DNA of 49,929 nt, taken from NCBI RefSeq assembly GCF_900116665.1, contig NZ_FPBK01000019.1, positions 1 through 49,929 on the forward strand, written 5' to 3'. Source of the stretch: Pustulibacterium marinum. GTDB taxonomy: Bacteria > Bacteroidota > Bacteroidia > Flavobacteriales > Flavobacteriaceae. Below, piece by piece: positions 41,080-49,253 of the stretch; positions within the stretch are counted from its first letter, which is position 1, and the number at the start of each line of letters is the position of its first letter. The notes below the pieces were generated by a model. It searched no databases and had not been told where the DNA came from. It saw nothing but the letters and a program-made list of their open reading frames with translations. Both the position numbers and the translations under genes were made by a program.

Positions 41080-41315
41080 CAATTCATGTTATTAGCATTC
41101 ATGAATCTTTTTCATATTCATAGCAATGTTTGATAGTTATATACCAATACCCATGCCGAAGCAAACGCTAATATCTAAGCTATTTTTCAATTGAATCATT
41201 TTCAATATTTTATAACCTCCTAGTTGTTTTACTTCAAAAAAGTAAGTGAGTAGAAACTACCCGGCCGGGTAAAATGTATCTAGTTTTAAATTGGTCAAAA
41301 AATAGAATAGCTACC

Positions 41316-41352
41316 ATAAAAAAATCCCCTTCTGTACCAAACAAAAGAGGAT
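41316..41352 (-). terminator. Terminator of the small exported protein gene
   Basis: On the minus strand a 10-bp stem (auccucuuuu with agaaggggau) and a 9-base loop are followed by seven U residues. It starts 36 bases after the stop at 41388 and isolates the gene from the dehydrogenase gene. Confidence 0.85.
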
Positions 41353-41387
41353 CTTTCCTTCCCTATAACAACTAACTAAAAATAAGT

Positions 41388-41744
41388 CTATTTTGTAAGT
41401 TCTCCGGCTGCTATGGCTTGGTCATAATCTACCGTTACACTACGCAAAGCTCTGTAAAAACGAGTACCATCTACAGGTTTAATACGAATCTGAGTGGTAC
41501 CATCTTTCTTTTGAGTTACTTGGGTAACCACTACTTTTTCGCCATATACCAATTTGTCACTAGCAATACCGCCACGTTTGATGATGATATTCTTTTTAGG
41601 AAAATTGATATGCTGATATTCACTACCCGCTGGTTTTGCAATTTCTAAAACAGTTCCTTCTTGCACCTGAGATGGTTGTTGCTCCTGAGCATTGACACCA
41701 TACATTCCTAAAGCTAAAAAACTTGCTACTATTAACTTTTTCAT
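41388..41744 (-). CDS. Small exported protein under a sigma-54 promoter
   Basis: 118 residues from the ATG at 41744; an ATG two codons upstream is also in frame. Signal peptide of about 20 residues (ends GVNAQ). The remaining 98 residues are beta-rich with IIIKRGGIASDKLVYGEKVVVTQVTQKKDG, which resembles an SH3-like or dockerin-free small barrel; no cysteines. It would act in the periplasm. Transcribed alone from a -24/-12 promoter and ended by its own terminator, directly downstream of the activator gene. Family unknown to me. Confidence 0.75.
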   Translation of the reverse strand: MKKLIVASFLALGMYGVNAQEQQPSQVQEGTVLEIAKPAGSEYQHINFPKKNIIIKRGGIASDKLVYGEKVVVTQVTQKKDGTTQIRIKPVDGTRFYRALRSVTVDYDQAIAAGELTK

Positions 41745-41795
41745 ACGCATCTATTTTACGTTACACTATTTGATTTTGTTTTCGTAACTATAGAA

Positions 41796-41811
41796 GCAAG
41801 CCTAGTACCAA
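41796..41811 (-). promoter_or_regulatory. Sigma-54 (-24/-12) promoter
   Basis: The minus strand reads TTGGTACTAGGCTTGC from 41811 to 41796, followed by T. It matches TTGGCAC-N4-TTGCT at all but one of the key bases, and the diagnostic GG and GC are separated by exactly 10 bases. Its start of transcription would be about 40 bases before the ATG of the small exported protein. The adjacent gene encodes a sigma-54 activator. Confidence 0.8.
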
Positions 41812-41852
41812 AAAAACAAAACAGTGCATTAAAAATATTAATACACTGTTTT
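41810..41852 (-). terminator. Terminator of the sigma-54 activator gene
   Basis: A 15-bp stem (arms from aaaacagtg at 41818-41826 and cactgtttt at 41844-41852 and inward) with a 5-base loop is followed on the minus strand by guuuuuuu. The U-run overlaps the -24 element of the sigma-54 promoter. The same dyad could also be an activator-binding site. Confidence 0.85.
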
Positions 41853-41934
41853 ACAACTATTTAACCTCAAAATGATTTTTTATAGCATCAGAACAACCGG
41901 GTAAAAAAGTACCAGCTGGATAATTTTCCCCCAG

Positions 41935-43272
41935 CTAATCGTCTAGTTTTTGACGCAATGTTTTGCGGGTGATTCCTAAAATGGCTGCTGCTTTGGTTTT
42001 GTTCTGTTGCGTAGCATTCAACACTTTTCTAATGTATTGTTTTTCTATTTCTTTAAGCGGTAGCAATTCTTCATCTGGGAAATCTATGGCAAACTTCAAC
42101 GAATCTGGTAAATGTGTTACATCTACTGTTGTGTTACACATAATCACAGCACGTTGCACTATGTTTTCTAACTCCCGAATGTTTCCCGGCCAATTGTAGC
42201 GCTGCAAAATGGCCAAAGCCTCTGGCGTTATACTCACAAACTTATCTTTGTACTCTACTCCATATTTAAACAAAAACTTATCTACCAGCAACGGAATATC
42301 ATCTTTACGATCTTTTAACGGTGGCAAAGCAATTTCTACTACCGTAAGTCGGTAATACAAATCTTCTCTAAAACCTTGTTTCGTTATCATTTCTTTGAGG
42401 TTGCTATTGGTAGCCGCAATAATGCGTACATCTATTTTCTCGGGCTTTTGCGTCCCTACTTTGGTTACTTCTTTTTCTTGTAACACGCGCAACAATCTAT
42501 TCTGAACGGCTGCGGAAGCATTTCCTATTTCATCTAAAAAAATAGTACCACCATTGGCTGCCTGAAAAAAACCATCTCTGTTGCTATCGGCTCCAGTAAA
42601 AGCTCCTTTGGTATACCCAAAGAGTTCTGATTCTAATAAGTTCTCTGGAATAGCGCCACAATTCACCGCTATAAAAGGCGCTTTGGCAAACTTACCCTCG
42701 TAATGCACTGCTCTTGCTACCAATTCTTTTCCCGTACCACTTTCTCCTTTGATAAAAATAGTAGCCTTGTTGTCTTTCACCCGTTCGATGATCTGAAAAA
42801 CATCTTGCAATTTTTCCGAATTCCCAATAATGTTTCCATAGCCTTCTTTGCGTGCATTACTTTCTTGCTTGGTCACCACCTTTGAGATAGTCTTGGAAAC
42901 TTTTGCTGCTAATGATTTTTGAATAGCGGCTTCTAATTCGTCCTTGGTAAAAGGTTTGGTAAGATATTCGGTAACGCCAGATTTAATAGCTTCTAGCGAA
43001 CTTTGTGCCGAAGGATAGCCCGTGACCACCAACTTAGGTAAGTTAGGGTAATGCTCTGCTGTAAACTTTAGCAATTCTTCCCCATCTATTTCGGGCATTC
43101 GCAAATCGGTAATCAATAAATCTATGGGGGTATCTCTTAGAATAGTCACCGCTTCTTTTACAGAAACCGCTTTGTAGGAATAAAAGTTCCACGATTTTAA
43201 ATGACGCTGCAACAACTCTAAAATATTTACATCATCATCAACTATTAAAATATTTTCTTTTCGTAACTGCAT
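41935..43272 (-). CDS. NtrC-family sigma-54-dependent response regulator
   Basis: 445 residues in the full three-domain layout. Receiver domain at 1-120 with the phospho-acceptor Asp 56 in LLITDLRMP. AAA+ domain: Walker A GESGTGKE (176-183), the sigma-54 contact loop GAFTGA (223-228), Walker B TIFLDEIG (243-250). C-terminal Fis-type helix-turn-helix (about 405-445, KTKAAAILGITRKTLRQKL). It remodels RNA polymerase holoenzyme with sigma-54 to open -24/-12 promoters, one of which lies 124 bases beyond its own stop. Starts 2 bases from the kinase stop. Confidence 0.96.
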   Translation of the reverse strand: MQLRKENILIVDDDVNILELLQRHLKSWNFYSYKAVSVKEAVTILRDTPIDLLITDLRMPEIDGEELLKFTAEHYPNLPKLVVTGYPSAQSSLEAIKSGVTEYLTKPFTKDELEAAIQKSLAAKVSKTISKVVTKQESNARKEGYGNIIGNSEKLQDVFQIIERVKDNKATIFIKGESGTGKELVARAVHYEGKFAKAPFIAVNCGAIPENLLESELFGYTKGAFTGADSNRDGFFQAANGGTIFLDEIGNASAAVQNRLLRVLQEKEVTKVGTQKPEKIDVRIIAATNSNLKEMITKQGFREDLYYRLTVVEIALPPLKDRKDDIPLLVDKFLFKYGVEYKDKFVSITPEALAILQRYNWPGNIRELENIVQRAVIMCNTTVDVTHLPDSLKFAIDFPDEELLPLKEIEKQYIRKVLNATQQNKTKAAAILGITRKTLRQKLDD

Positions 43273-43273
43273 T

Positions 43274-44350
43274 TTATTTTGGAATTTTTACGGTGAAAAT
43301 AGCTCCACCATTGGTATGATTCGCTGCGGTAATACTTCCTTTATGGCTCGCCACAATACCATGCACTACACTAAGCCCTAAGCCGGTGCCATCGCCTGTT
43401 GGCTTGGTAGTAAAAAAGGGTTCAAAAACTTTATCTAAAGCCTCATCACTTAAGCCACTTCCCTCATCTATCACTTTTATCACCGCATGGGTTTCGGTTT
43501 CGTTGGCCTCAATAGTTACCTTTCCGCCTGTGGGCGAAAAATAGATAGCATTCATAATTAAATTGAAAACAATCTGGGTAAACTGTATGGTATCGGCTTT
43601 GATACTAATCTCGTCTTTTGCAATCTTGGTTTCGTAGCGTACGCCTTTCTTTTTAAACGTACTGTCTAACAATTCTAACGCACTTTTTAACTGCGGAACC
43701 ATATTGATCTGCTGCATTTCTTGCGGCATAGCACAGGTAAAAAACATAAGGTTTTTAACTACTTCACGAGCAAAGATAGCATTCTGAATTATTTTATTCA
43801 CATCGCTATGCTCCAAGCCTTTTTCTTCTAAATCGGCTTTGTGAAGCTCTGCAAATCCTAAAATATTAGCCAACGGAGTATTGAGCTCATGCGCAATACC
43901 TGCGGTAATTTCTCCTAAAATAGCCAACCTATCGGCACGTTGCATTTGGCGTCTTAGTTGCAATTCGTTTTGCTGAATTTCTACCCGCTCTAGCAAGTTG
44001 CCTATTTTTAGCGCCACACTGTCTAGCAACTGTTGTTCTTCTTTCAGAAAAGCATATTCAGTGCTAGGCAAAGCTGCTATAATACTTCCGCTATCGTTAT
44101 TAAAAACCCTGATACTTGCTGTTAATTGTTCCTTATTAGCTATGGTTCCGGTGGCAATGCTATGCACAGGAGTGGTAATTGCAATTTCTGTATGGTCGGG
44201 ATACTGAAATCCTCTTTGCAAACTTTGCGTAATGGCGTTGAAAGTTTCTGGAATTTGGTTGGCATCTGTATTTACAATTATGGAAGACACCTCGTACAAA
44301 CACGTAAGCTCTTTGATGCGTTCTTTTAAAATTTCTTCGGTAGTATTCAC
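43274..44350 (-). CDS. Soluble sensor histidine kinase, NtrB-like
   Basis: 358 residues, no membrane helix. Residues about 1-120 look like a GAF-type sensory domain (ELTCLYEVSSIIVNTD ... LKEEQQLLDSVALKIGNLLE). The H-box is AGIAHELNTPLANILGF with His 154. The ATPase has NLIMNAIYFSPTGG (N-box), DEGSGLSDE (G1), FEPFFTT (F-box), GTGLGLSVVHGI (G2). It phosphorylates the NtrC-family protein encoded 1 base downstream. The signal is presumably cytoplasmic. The region before its start carries the right copy of the bracketing repeat. Confidence 0.95.
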   Translation of the reverse strand: MNTTEEILKERIKELTCLYEVSSIIVNTDANQIPETFNAITQSLQRGFQYPDHTEIAITTPVHSIATGTIANKEQLTASIRVFNNDSGSIIAALPSTEYAFLKEEQQLLDSVALKIGNLLERVEIQQNELQLRRQMQRADRLAILGEITAGIAHELNTPLANILGFAELHKADLEEKGLEHSDVNKIIQNAIFAREVVKNLMFFTCAMPQEMQQINMVPQLKSALELLDSTFKKKGVRYETKIAKDEISIKADTIQFTQIVFNLIMNAIYFSPTGGKVTIEANETETHAVIKVIDEGSGLSDEALDKVFEPFFTTKPTGDGTGLGLSVVHGIVASHKGSITAANHTNGGAIFTVKIPK

Positions 44351-44717
44351 AGCTTTTTTAGCTAAAGATACAAGTTTCTATAAACTTCACTGATTTTGCA
44401 ATCCTCTATCTATTTGTTTTCTTGTTTTAAAACTATAACTGATGTACATAACCATAGTTTACCAAATCGGTATAGTGATTCATTCTTAACCACCAACGCC
44501 TGCTTTTTCACATACTAGCTGCCGTTAGTTTTTATTGACTTTTAACCGTTTTATAATTGAAAAAAGACATAATCAACTGATTATCAAGCACACAAAATTT
44601 AACAAAACAAACTACTATAACCTTGTAAAGCTAGTAATAACAAGGGGTTACAGCGTTTGTTAATTTTTTTTATGCTTTATAAAATTAGGATAAATACTGA
44701 GCTGCTATTCCTATGAG
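44351..44717. other. 370-bp intergenic region upstream of the histidine kinase gene
   Basis: It contains the right bracketing repeat (44379-44450), which ends about 30 bases before the kinase start, and otherwise AT-rich DNA without a gene. A weak stem (ccttgt/acaagg, about 44620-44645) may end the membrane protein gene transcript. Confidence 0.55.
44379..44450. repeat. Long repeat bracketing the sigma-54 cluster, right copy
   Basis: Same orientation as 37907-37977; the 42 bases at 44409-44450 differ by two substitutions and one base gap. Here it immediately precedes the histidine kinase gene, so in this copy it may include a promoter or an activator site. Confidence 0.75.
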
Positions 44718-46151
44718 TTATTTACTCCACGTAGGTAATACTTCCATAAACCGAAATGGTAATTCATAATTGAGTTCCATTTTTTGAGTATCCGTAGTAT
44801 TTTGGTATGATCTATGGAATTGTTTCAAAGCCAATGTATCTCTTTGCAATTGCAAAGCCTCTTTAGCAGCTAAAACAATCTGGATGTAATTTTTATAGCT
44901 GGCATCTTCATTACTATAGAAATACACAAAGTAATTAGGATTCGTTGTTGGCATATCATACAATTGCTGTTTCAAGGTGTTAAGTTGCACTTCTTCCCCA
45001 TTCCATAAGCACTTATCCTGAGCTGTTTGTGTGATTTTTATAATCGGATTGTATTGGTGTACGGAATCAAATTTGTAAAAAGCAGCTTTGTCCGGAACAC
45101 GCAAATAAACAGTATGCTTATCATTAGCATGTTGTTCATGTGTATCTTTATTGGGGGCTACGGCAAATCCTGTCCAATTAATACCAAAATAGGATACAAC
45201 TTCTCGTATTTTATTTATTTCTTTCATTGTAACTCCCTCCCCAACATGTATATTAAACGAAATATAGAATTCAAAAGGTATAGTACGTAGGCTGGATTTG
45301 AGTCGCTGTATCTCATCTATCATCTGAGATTTGTTCATCGCTGTGTTTTCAAAATAAAACAAGGTACTATCTGCAGCGATGCTATCTTTTACAATATAAA
45401 TGGGTATATTCTTAGTTCTGCTACTTACTTTTTCATAAGCATCCGATTTTGGTAATTGAATCTCATACGCACGCATTATGTTCTTAGCCAGCACATTCTT
45501 GTTGAGTGTTTGGTAATCTAGAAAATTGATGAAAGAGAAGGTTAATGCAACGCCTATGATTGCTGCAAAAGAAATTCCCATATAGCGTAGGCTTTCTCTT
45601 TTATAAACCAACCGAAGAGAAGTCCAACTTTGAAGAAACAAGACAAGAATGATTAACACACAAATGAGTACATAATATGTATTCAAACCTTCTGAATAAT
45701 AACTCATGGCAGGTACCATGGCTAAAAAAGCAAATTGGGCTACGCGCAAAAACCAACTTAGGAAATAGGACATCAAGTTTCGCTGATCGTTTACAATAGC
45801 ATTCCTGTGTACCGTTTTTTTCTGAAAAGATTGCTTGGGCTTGTACAACCAATAGTTAATGGTAACCGACTGCCCGAAAATAGCCGCAACGGCTCCCAAA
45901 AAGAAATTATAAAACCACGTTTGTAGATCACTCAACACAAAAATATTGTAGGCATCATCTATACTTGAAACCCTTATAATTTCACGAATCATGTATCCAA
46001 ATTCATACAGCGCAAACGCAGAGAATACTCCTAAAACAATACCTACAATTTTTTGTGTATTGGAAAGCTTTGGAAACCTATGGCCTAACTGTATGGAGCT
46101 ATCTTTGCTTTTCATGTGGTGAACGAAGGTAAGTAATTTATAAGTATACAT
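44718..46151 (-). CDS. Polytopic membrane protein with possible tandem ExbD-like domains
   Basis: 477 residues. An N-terminal part (to about 225) has about six membrane helices. Two later soluble segments resemble the periplasmic domain of ExbD: residues about 270-345 (MIDEIQRLKSSLRTIPFEFYI ... VREVVSYFGINWTGFAV-like order) and about 375-450 (NGEEVQLNTLKQQLYDMP ... YKNYIQIVLAAKEAL). No ExbB, TonB or Tol gene is adjacent. An inner start at 46115 (MKSKDSS) is possible. I do not recognise the whole-protein family; the ExbD comparison rests on pattern only. Confidence 0.7.
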   Translation of the reverse strand: MYTYKLLTFVHHMKSKDSSIQLGHRFPKLSNTQKIVGIVLGVFSAFALYEFGYMIREIIRVSSIDDAYNIFVLSDLQTWFYNFFLGAVAAIFGQSVTINYWLYKPKQSFQKKTVHRNAIVNDQRNLMSYFLSWFLRVAQFAFLAMVPAMSYYSEGLNTYYVLICVLIILVLFLQSWTSLRLVYKRESLRYMGISFAAIIGVALTFSFINFLDYQTLNKNVLAKNIMRAYEIQLPKSDAYEKVSSRTKNIPIYIVKDSIAADSTLFYFENTAMNKSQMIDEIQRLKSSLRTIPFEFYISFNIHVGEGVTMKEINKIREVVSYFGINWTGFAVAPNKDTHEQHANDKHTVYLRVPDKAAFYKFDSVHQYNPIIKITQTAQDKCLWNGEEVQLNTLKQQLYDMPTTNPNYFVYFYSNEDASYKNYIQIVLAAKEALQLQRDTLALKQFHRSYQNTTDTQKMELNYELPFRFMEVLPTWSK

Positions 46152-46411
46152 TTACTCTAAAACGTTACACTTATCTTTTTAAATATGATTCACAACCAGA
46201 TAGGTTACAATGTTTGTAAAGAGGTAACATACCAAGCACTTTTTTCAGCCGGACCTTTGACTATAATCTCAAAAAACACCTAAAATACACCACCAAAAAG
46301 GCCCATAGTAATCAGGGAAACACACGCCTGCTTACAATGGCCATAAAAGCCTTCCTAAAAGCCCATAATCTGCTTGTAAGCCTTCCGAAAAACCAGAAAA
46401 TCCACTACCGC
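46152..46411. other. Gene-free region upstream of the membrane protein gene
   Basis: No gene. Contains short direct repeats of agccttcc/ctaaaagccc type (46343-46390) and, at its right edge, the terminator module of the Imm11-like gene. Confidence 0.5.
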
Positions 46412-46442
46412 TAAAAACAAAAAAGTCGCTCAAAAGCGACTT
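46412..46442 (-). terminator. Terminator of the Imm11-like gene (module copy B)
   Basis: Perfect 8-bp stem aagtcgct/agcgactt with loop caaa (46423-46442), followed on the minus strand by a U-rich tract. About 65 bases after the stop at 46508. Confidence 0.8.
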
Positions 46443-46503
46443 GTATAACCCAACCTCCAACTTTTACCAAGGAGTTGTGCAACAATTACCAATGTTAGTG
46501 GCA
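46423..46503 (-). repeat. Cassette-like 3' module, copy B
   Basis: Matches copy A at 49 of 56 positions (46435-46490 with 346-401) and keeps the same distance to the gene end. It ends in caatgttagtggc, compared with gcgttagcaatt on the far side of the gene (47255-47266). Confidence 0.6.
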
Positions 46504-46507
46504 GTTT

Positions 46508-47176
46508 TTATTTTTCAAATTCTATAATTGGGAAATGCGGTTTCCACATTTTGCCTAGTTTTTCTTTGTTTTCAGCAAATCCAATGTCAGTTATTTTTGC
46601 GTTTTCTAATTTGTTTTTTAATCTCTCCGAAACATAAATTCCCCAAGAATAATGAGGTATTTTGAACAAGTCAGTGTCATAATCGAAGTCTTTTCCAAAA
46701 ACCACTTTTTTAGTCTCAAAAGAGTATTTTTTTTGAGAGTCAGATTTGTTTTCAGCGATTAATTCCAATTCTTGTTTATGGGATAAGATTTTAATTATTT
46801 CTCCATTTTCATCGGTTGCCAGTATTTCACTTTTCTCAAAGTCAATCCAATTGTAACATTCATTTGCGTTTTTGTCAGGAAAAGTCAAATCAAAATATTC
46901 GTAAGATTTATTAATTTTTATAAATCCAAACAATTTTTCTATTCGAAGCACTTTTGCTTTTCTCAAATCATATTGAATTGTGTTACTTTCTTTAAAAATG
47001 TTCAATGCTTTTTTATTCAGAATGAACTCATTGGTAGAATGTAAAATGTCATTTAGTTTGTTGAATTCATCATCGTCATACATCTTACATACTGTAATAT
47101 TCTGTCCATTATTTTTTTTATAATCAATGTCCTCAATTGCTCCAGAGTCGTCTATGTGAAATGTAAAGTACTTCAT
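46508..47176 (-). CDS. Imm11/DUF1629-like hypothetical protein
   Basis: 222 residues from the ATG at 47176; a TTG three codons upstream is less likely. Residues about 190-205 (GIYVSERLKNKLENAKITDIGF) follow the C-terminal signature of DUF1629, also known as immunity protein 11, of polymorphic toxin systems. No toxin gene is adjacent. The gene is low in G and C and isolated, with its own terminator module like the DUF695-like gene, and sits next to a large attC-like palindrome. Cytoplasmic by absence of signal sequence. The family assignment rests on a short motif. Confidence 0.55.
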   Translation of the reverse strand: MKYFTFHIDDSGAIEDIDYKKNNGQNITVCKMYDDDEFNKLNDILHSTNEFILNKKALNIFKESNTIQYDLRKAKVLRIEKLFGFIKINKSYEYFDLTFPDKNANECYNWIDFEKSEILATDENGEIIKILSHKQELELIAENKSDSQKKYSFETKKVVFGKDFDYDTDLFKIPHYSWGIYVSERLKNKLENAKITDIGFAENKEKLGKMWKPHFPIIEFEK

Positions 47177-47194
47177 TCGGTTCAAATGGTAGGT

Positions 47195-47351
47195 GACGGT
47201 CTCGTATAACCGTCAGTTACGGGATTAAAGATAATGATTTTCGGTTAAGAACTGGCGTTAGCAATTCCGAGTAGATTCGGACGTAGTCGAATCCGCCGAC
47301 TAGAGCCTAGCGACTGGCGAAGCAAATTGCGGTTATACATCTTTGTTATGC
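47195..47351. repeat. attC-like large imperfect palindrome
   Basis: Arms gtataaccg (47204-47212) and cggttatac (47330-47338) are exact complements; inside them gcaatt (47261-47266) pairs with aattgc (47325-47330) and gattcg (47274-47279) with cgaatc (47288-47293). A second small dyad, gacggt/accgtc, lies at 47195-47214. The right side ends in gttatgc (47345-47351), close to the integron core-site form. It lies directly upstream of the lone Imm11-like gene. Confidence 0.5.
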
Positions 47352-47474
47352 ACTGGCATTCCTAATTATACTTCGGTCGTTAGGATATTTATTTGCGGTA
47401 TTTCAATTCATATAAGGCTTTATATTTTCTGCTCTGATTGTTGAATTATTAATAATGACTTGTGTTAACACGCC

Positions 47475-48395
47475 CTAATTAATCGACTGCCTAAATTTTA
47501 AAGGCGTTAAATTAGTTTTGGTCTTGAACAGTTTGCTGAACGATTGCGGATACTCAAACCCCAATTCGTAAGCAATTTCACTAACAGAAAGCTCGGTGGT
47601 AGATAATTTCTCTTTGGCTTTTTCGATTAAATGGTTGTGGATATGCTGTTGCGTATTTTGTCCTGTAAGATTGCGAAGCATATCGCTTAAATAATCTGCC
47701 GAAATGTTCAATTGACTTGAAACATACTGAACTGTAGGAAGTCCCGATTCCTGTATTTGTTCGCTGTTGAAATAATCGGTTAACAGACATTCCAATTTTA
47801 CCAACAAATCATTGCTTGCCGTCCTTCGTGTAATGAATTGTCTGTTGTAAAAACGGTTGCAATAGTTGAGCAACAATTCTATGTGGGAAACGATAACATC
47901 TTGACTAAAATGGTCTATTACAGAACGGTATTCATTTTCTATGTTCTGCATTATGGTGGTTATTGCTTTATCTTCATCTTCCGAAAGGTGTAAGGCTTCA
48001 TTGACTGAATAAGAAAAATAGCCGTAGTTTTTTATTGTTTTTCCCAATGTATAATTTCTGATGAAATCGGGATGAACCACCAACCAATATCCTGATAATT
48101 TTAACCCTTCAACAATGTCGGTGGTTACTACCTGCATAGGTGAAAAGAATGTCATCACACCTTCATCAAAATCGTAGTACTGTTGTCCGTATTTCATTTT
48201 TCCCTTAAAATTCTTTTTGATGGCAATACAGTAGAAATTATAGGACACGCTACGCAGACTCTCATCATCAAAGCATTTTGCTTCTTCAAAATTGATGACG
48301 CTTACCAATGGGTGTTTGGGTTTTGGCAAAGCCAATGCTCTGTGCAATTCGGATATCGAATTAAAAATATGCGGTTTTTTTCCTGTCCGTTTCAT
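47475..48395 (-). CDS. AraC family transcriptional regulator
   Basis: 306 residues. The C-terminal AraC/XylS domain has two helix-turn-helix motifs: YVSSQLNISADYLSDMLRNLTG and SVSEIAYELGFEYPQSFSKLFKTKTNLTPLKFR. The N-terminal 190 residues form an effector domain of cupin-like type. It lies downstream of the dehydrogenase gene with an 18-base gap on the same strand, a pairing frequent in Flavobacteriia. It probably controls that gene in response to an unknown ligand. Confidence 0.93.
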   Translation of the reverse strand: MKRTGKKPHIFNSISELHRALALPKPKHPLVSVINFEEAKCFDDESLRSVSYNFYCIAIKKNFKGKMKYGQQYYDFDEGVMTFFSPMQVVTTDIVEGLKLSGYWLVVHPDFIRNYTLGKTIKNYGYFSYSVNEALHLSEDEDKAITTIMQNIENEYRSVIDHFSQDVIVSHIELLLNYCNRFYNRQFITRRTASNDLLVKLECLLTDYFNSEQIQESGLPTVQYVSSQLNISADYLSDMLRNLTGQNTQQHIHNHLIEKAKEKLSTTELSVSEIAYELGFEYPQSFSKLFKTKTNLTPLKFRQSIN

Positions 48396-48413
48396 TGATA
48401 TAAAAATACGAAA

Positions 48414-49253
48414 TCAATCAAAATTGGTCGATAGCGTCAAATGTTTCCAAGTTTCAAACTCTTGCATTTCTTTTTCCCGATGCTCTTTTATCAAGTCATA
48501 AGTGTCCGTACCCAATAGCAATCGTAACGGTGGATTCTCCAACTCGACAATTTCGGCAAGTATTTTTACCAATTTTTCAGGGTCACCTATCTGTTGTCCG
48601 CTGTAATTTGTCCAAAGTTCCTCTGCTTTGTCCAAACCGTAAACTGAAATTCTGTTTTTAGCAAACTGCATAGAACCTTTTTCCATAAAACTGGTTCTGA
48701 ACTGTCCTGGTGCAACTACGGTAACTTTTATGCCAAAGTCATTTACTTCCTGTGCCAATGCTTCAGAAATACCCACCACCGCAAATTTTGAAGCGTTGTA
48801 ACTTGTGGCATTGGCAAAACCAACATAACCTGCATTGGAAGCAATATTGATGATATGTCCCAACTGTTGTTTTCGTAAATGAGGCATTACATTTCGCAAA
48901 ATATTGACTGTTCCGAACAAGTTAACGTTCACGGTTTGACGAAATTCCTTGTCTGTTATTTCCTCCATGCTACCTACCAATGAATAGCCTGCATTATTGA
49001 CCACTACATCTATTCTTCCAAATTTTTCAATGCCTTGTTGAACAGCATTTTTAACTTCTTTGTCGGAAGTAATATCGACTTTCAAAGGCAAGAAATTGTC
49101 TTGCTTTTCTGTAATCGAATTTTTTAACTCTTCGATACTTCTTGATGTAGCGATAACTTGATGACCTTGAGACAATGCCAGTTTTGTCAATGCCAATCCA
49201 AATCCTTTTGATGTTCCTGTGATAAACCACACTTTCTTATTACTCATAATCAT
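48414..49253 (-). CDS. Short-chain dehydrogenase/reductase
   Basis: 279 residues. Classical SDR layout: WFITGTSKGFGLAL (cofactor-binding TGxxxGxG), NNAGYSLVG (NNAG), Ser in INIASNAGYVG and YNASK (catalytic Tyr and Lys). It reduces or oxidises an unknown substrate with NAD(P)H. A second ATG two codons in (49247) is also possible. First gene of a two-gene unit with the AraC regulator. Confidence 0.94.
   Translation of the reverse strand: MIMSNKKVWFITGTSKGFGLALTKLALSQGHQVIATSRSIEELKNSITEKQDNFLPLKVDITSDKEVKNAVQQGIEKFGRIDVVVNNAGYSLVGSMEEITDKEFRQTVNVNLFGTVNILRNVMPHLRKQQLGHIINIASNAGYVGFANATSYNASKFAVVGISEALAQEVNDFGIKVTVVAPGQFRTSFMEKGSMQFAKNRISVYGLDKAEELWTNYSGQQIGDPEKLVKILAEIVELENPPLRLLLGTDTYDLIKEHREKEMQEFETWKHLTLSTNFD

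Larger units (their letters stand above)
41045..41387. other. 340-bp regulatory region upstream of the dehydrogenase gene
   Basis: Contains the regulatory motif ctgatgtacat (41065-41075) with ttttcttgtt (41047-41056), the 14-bp palindrome tacccggccgggta (41258-41271) and the terminator at 41316-41352. No gene is visible. Confidence 0.6.

Noticed and set aside
41065-41110. A second sigma-54 promoter before the dehydrogenase gene (TTGGTACATGTACATC on the minus strand)
   Set aside because: No GC lies 10 bases after the GG, so the essential spacing fails.
41818-41852. Activator-binding site (enhancer) for the sigma-54 promoter
   Set aside because: The dyad is followed by a U-run at the end of the activator gene, so a terminator explains it better; an additional role is not excluded.
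47195-47351. tRNA-like or rRNA-derived sequence
   Set aside because: The palindrome has no acceptor stem, anticodon arm or TPsiC signature; I saw no tRNA or rRNA gene anywhere in the window.
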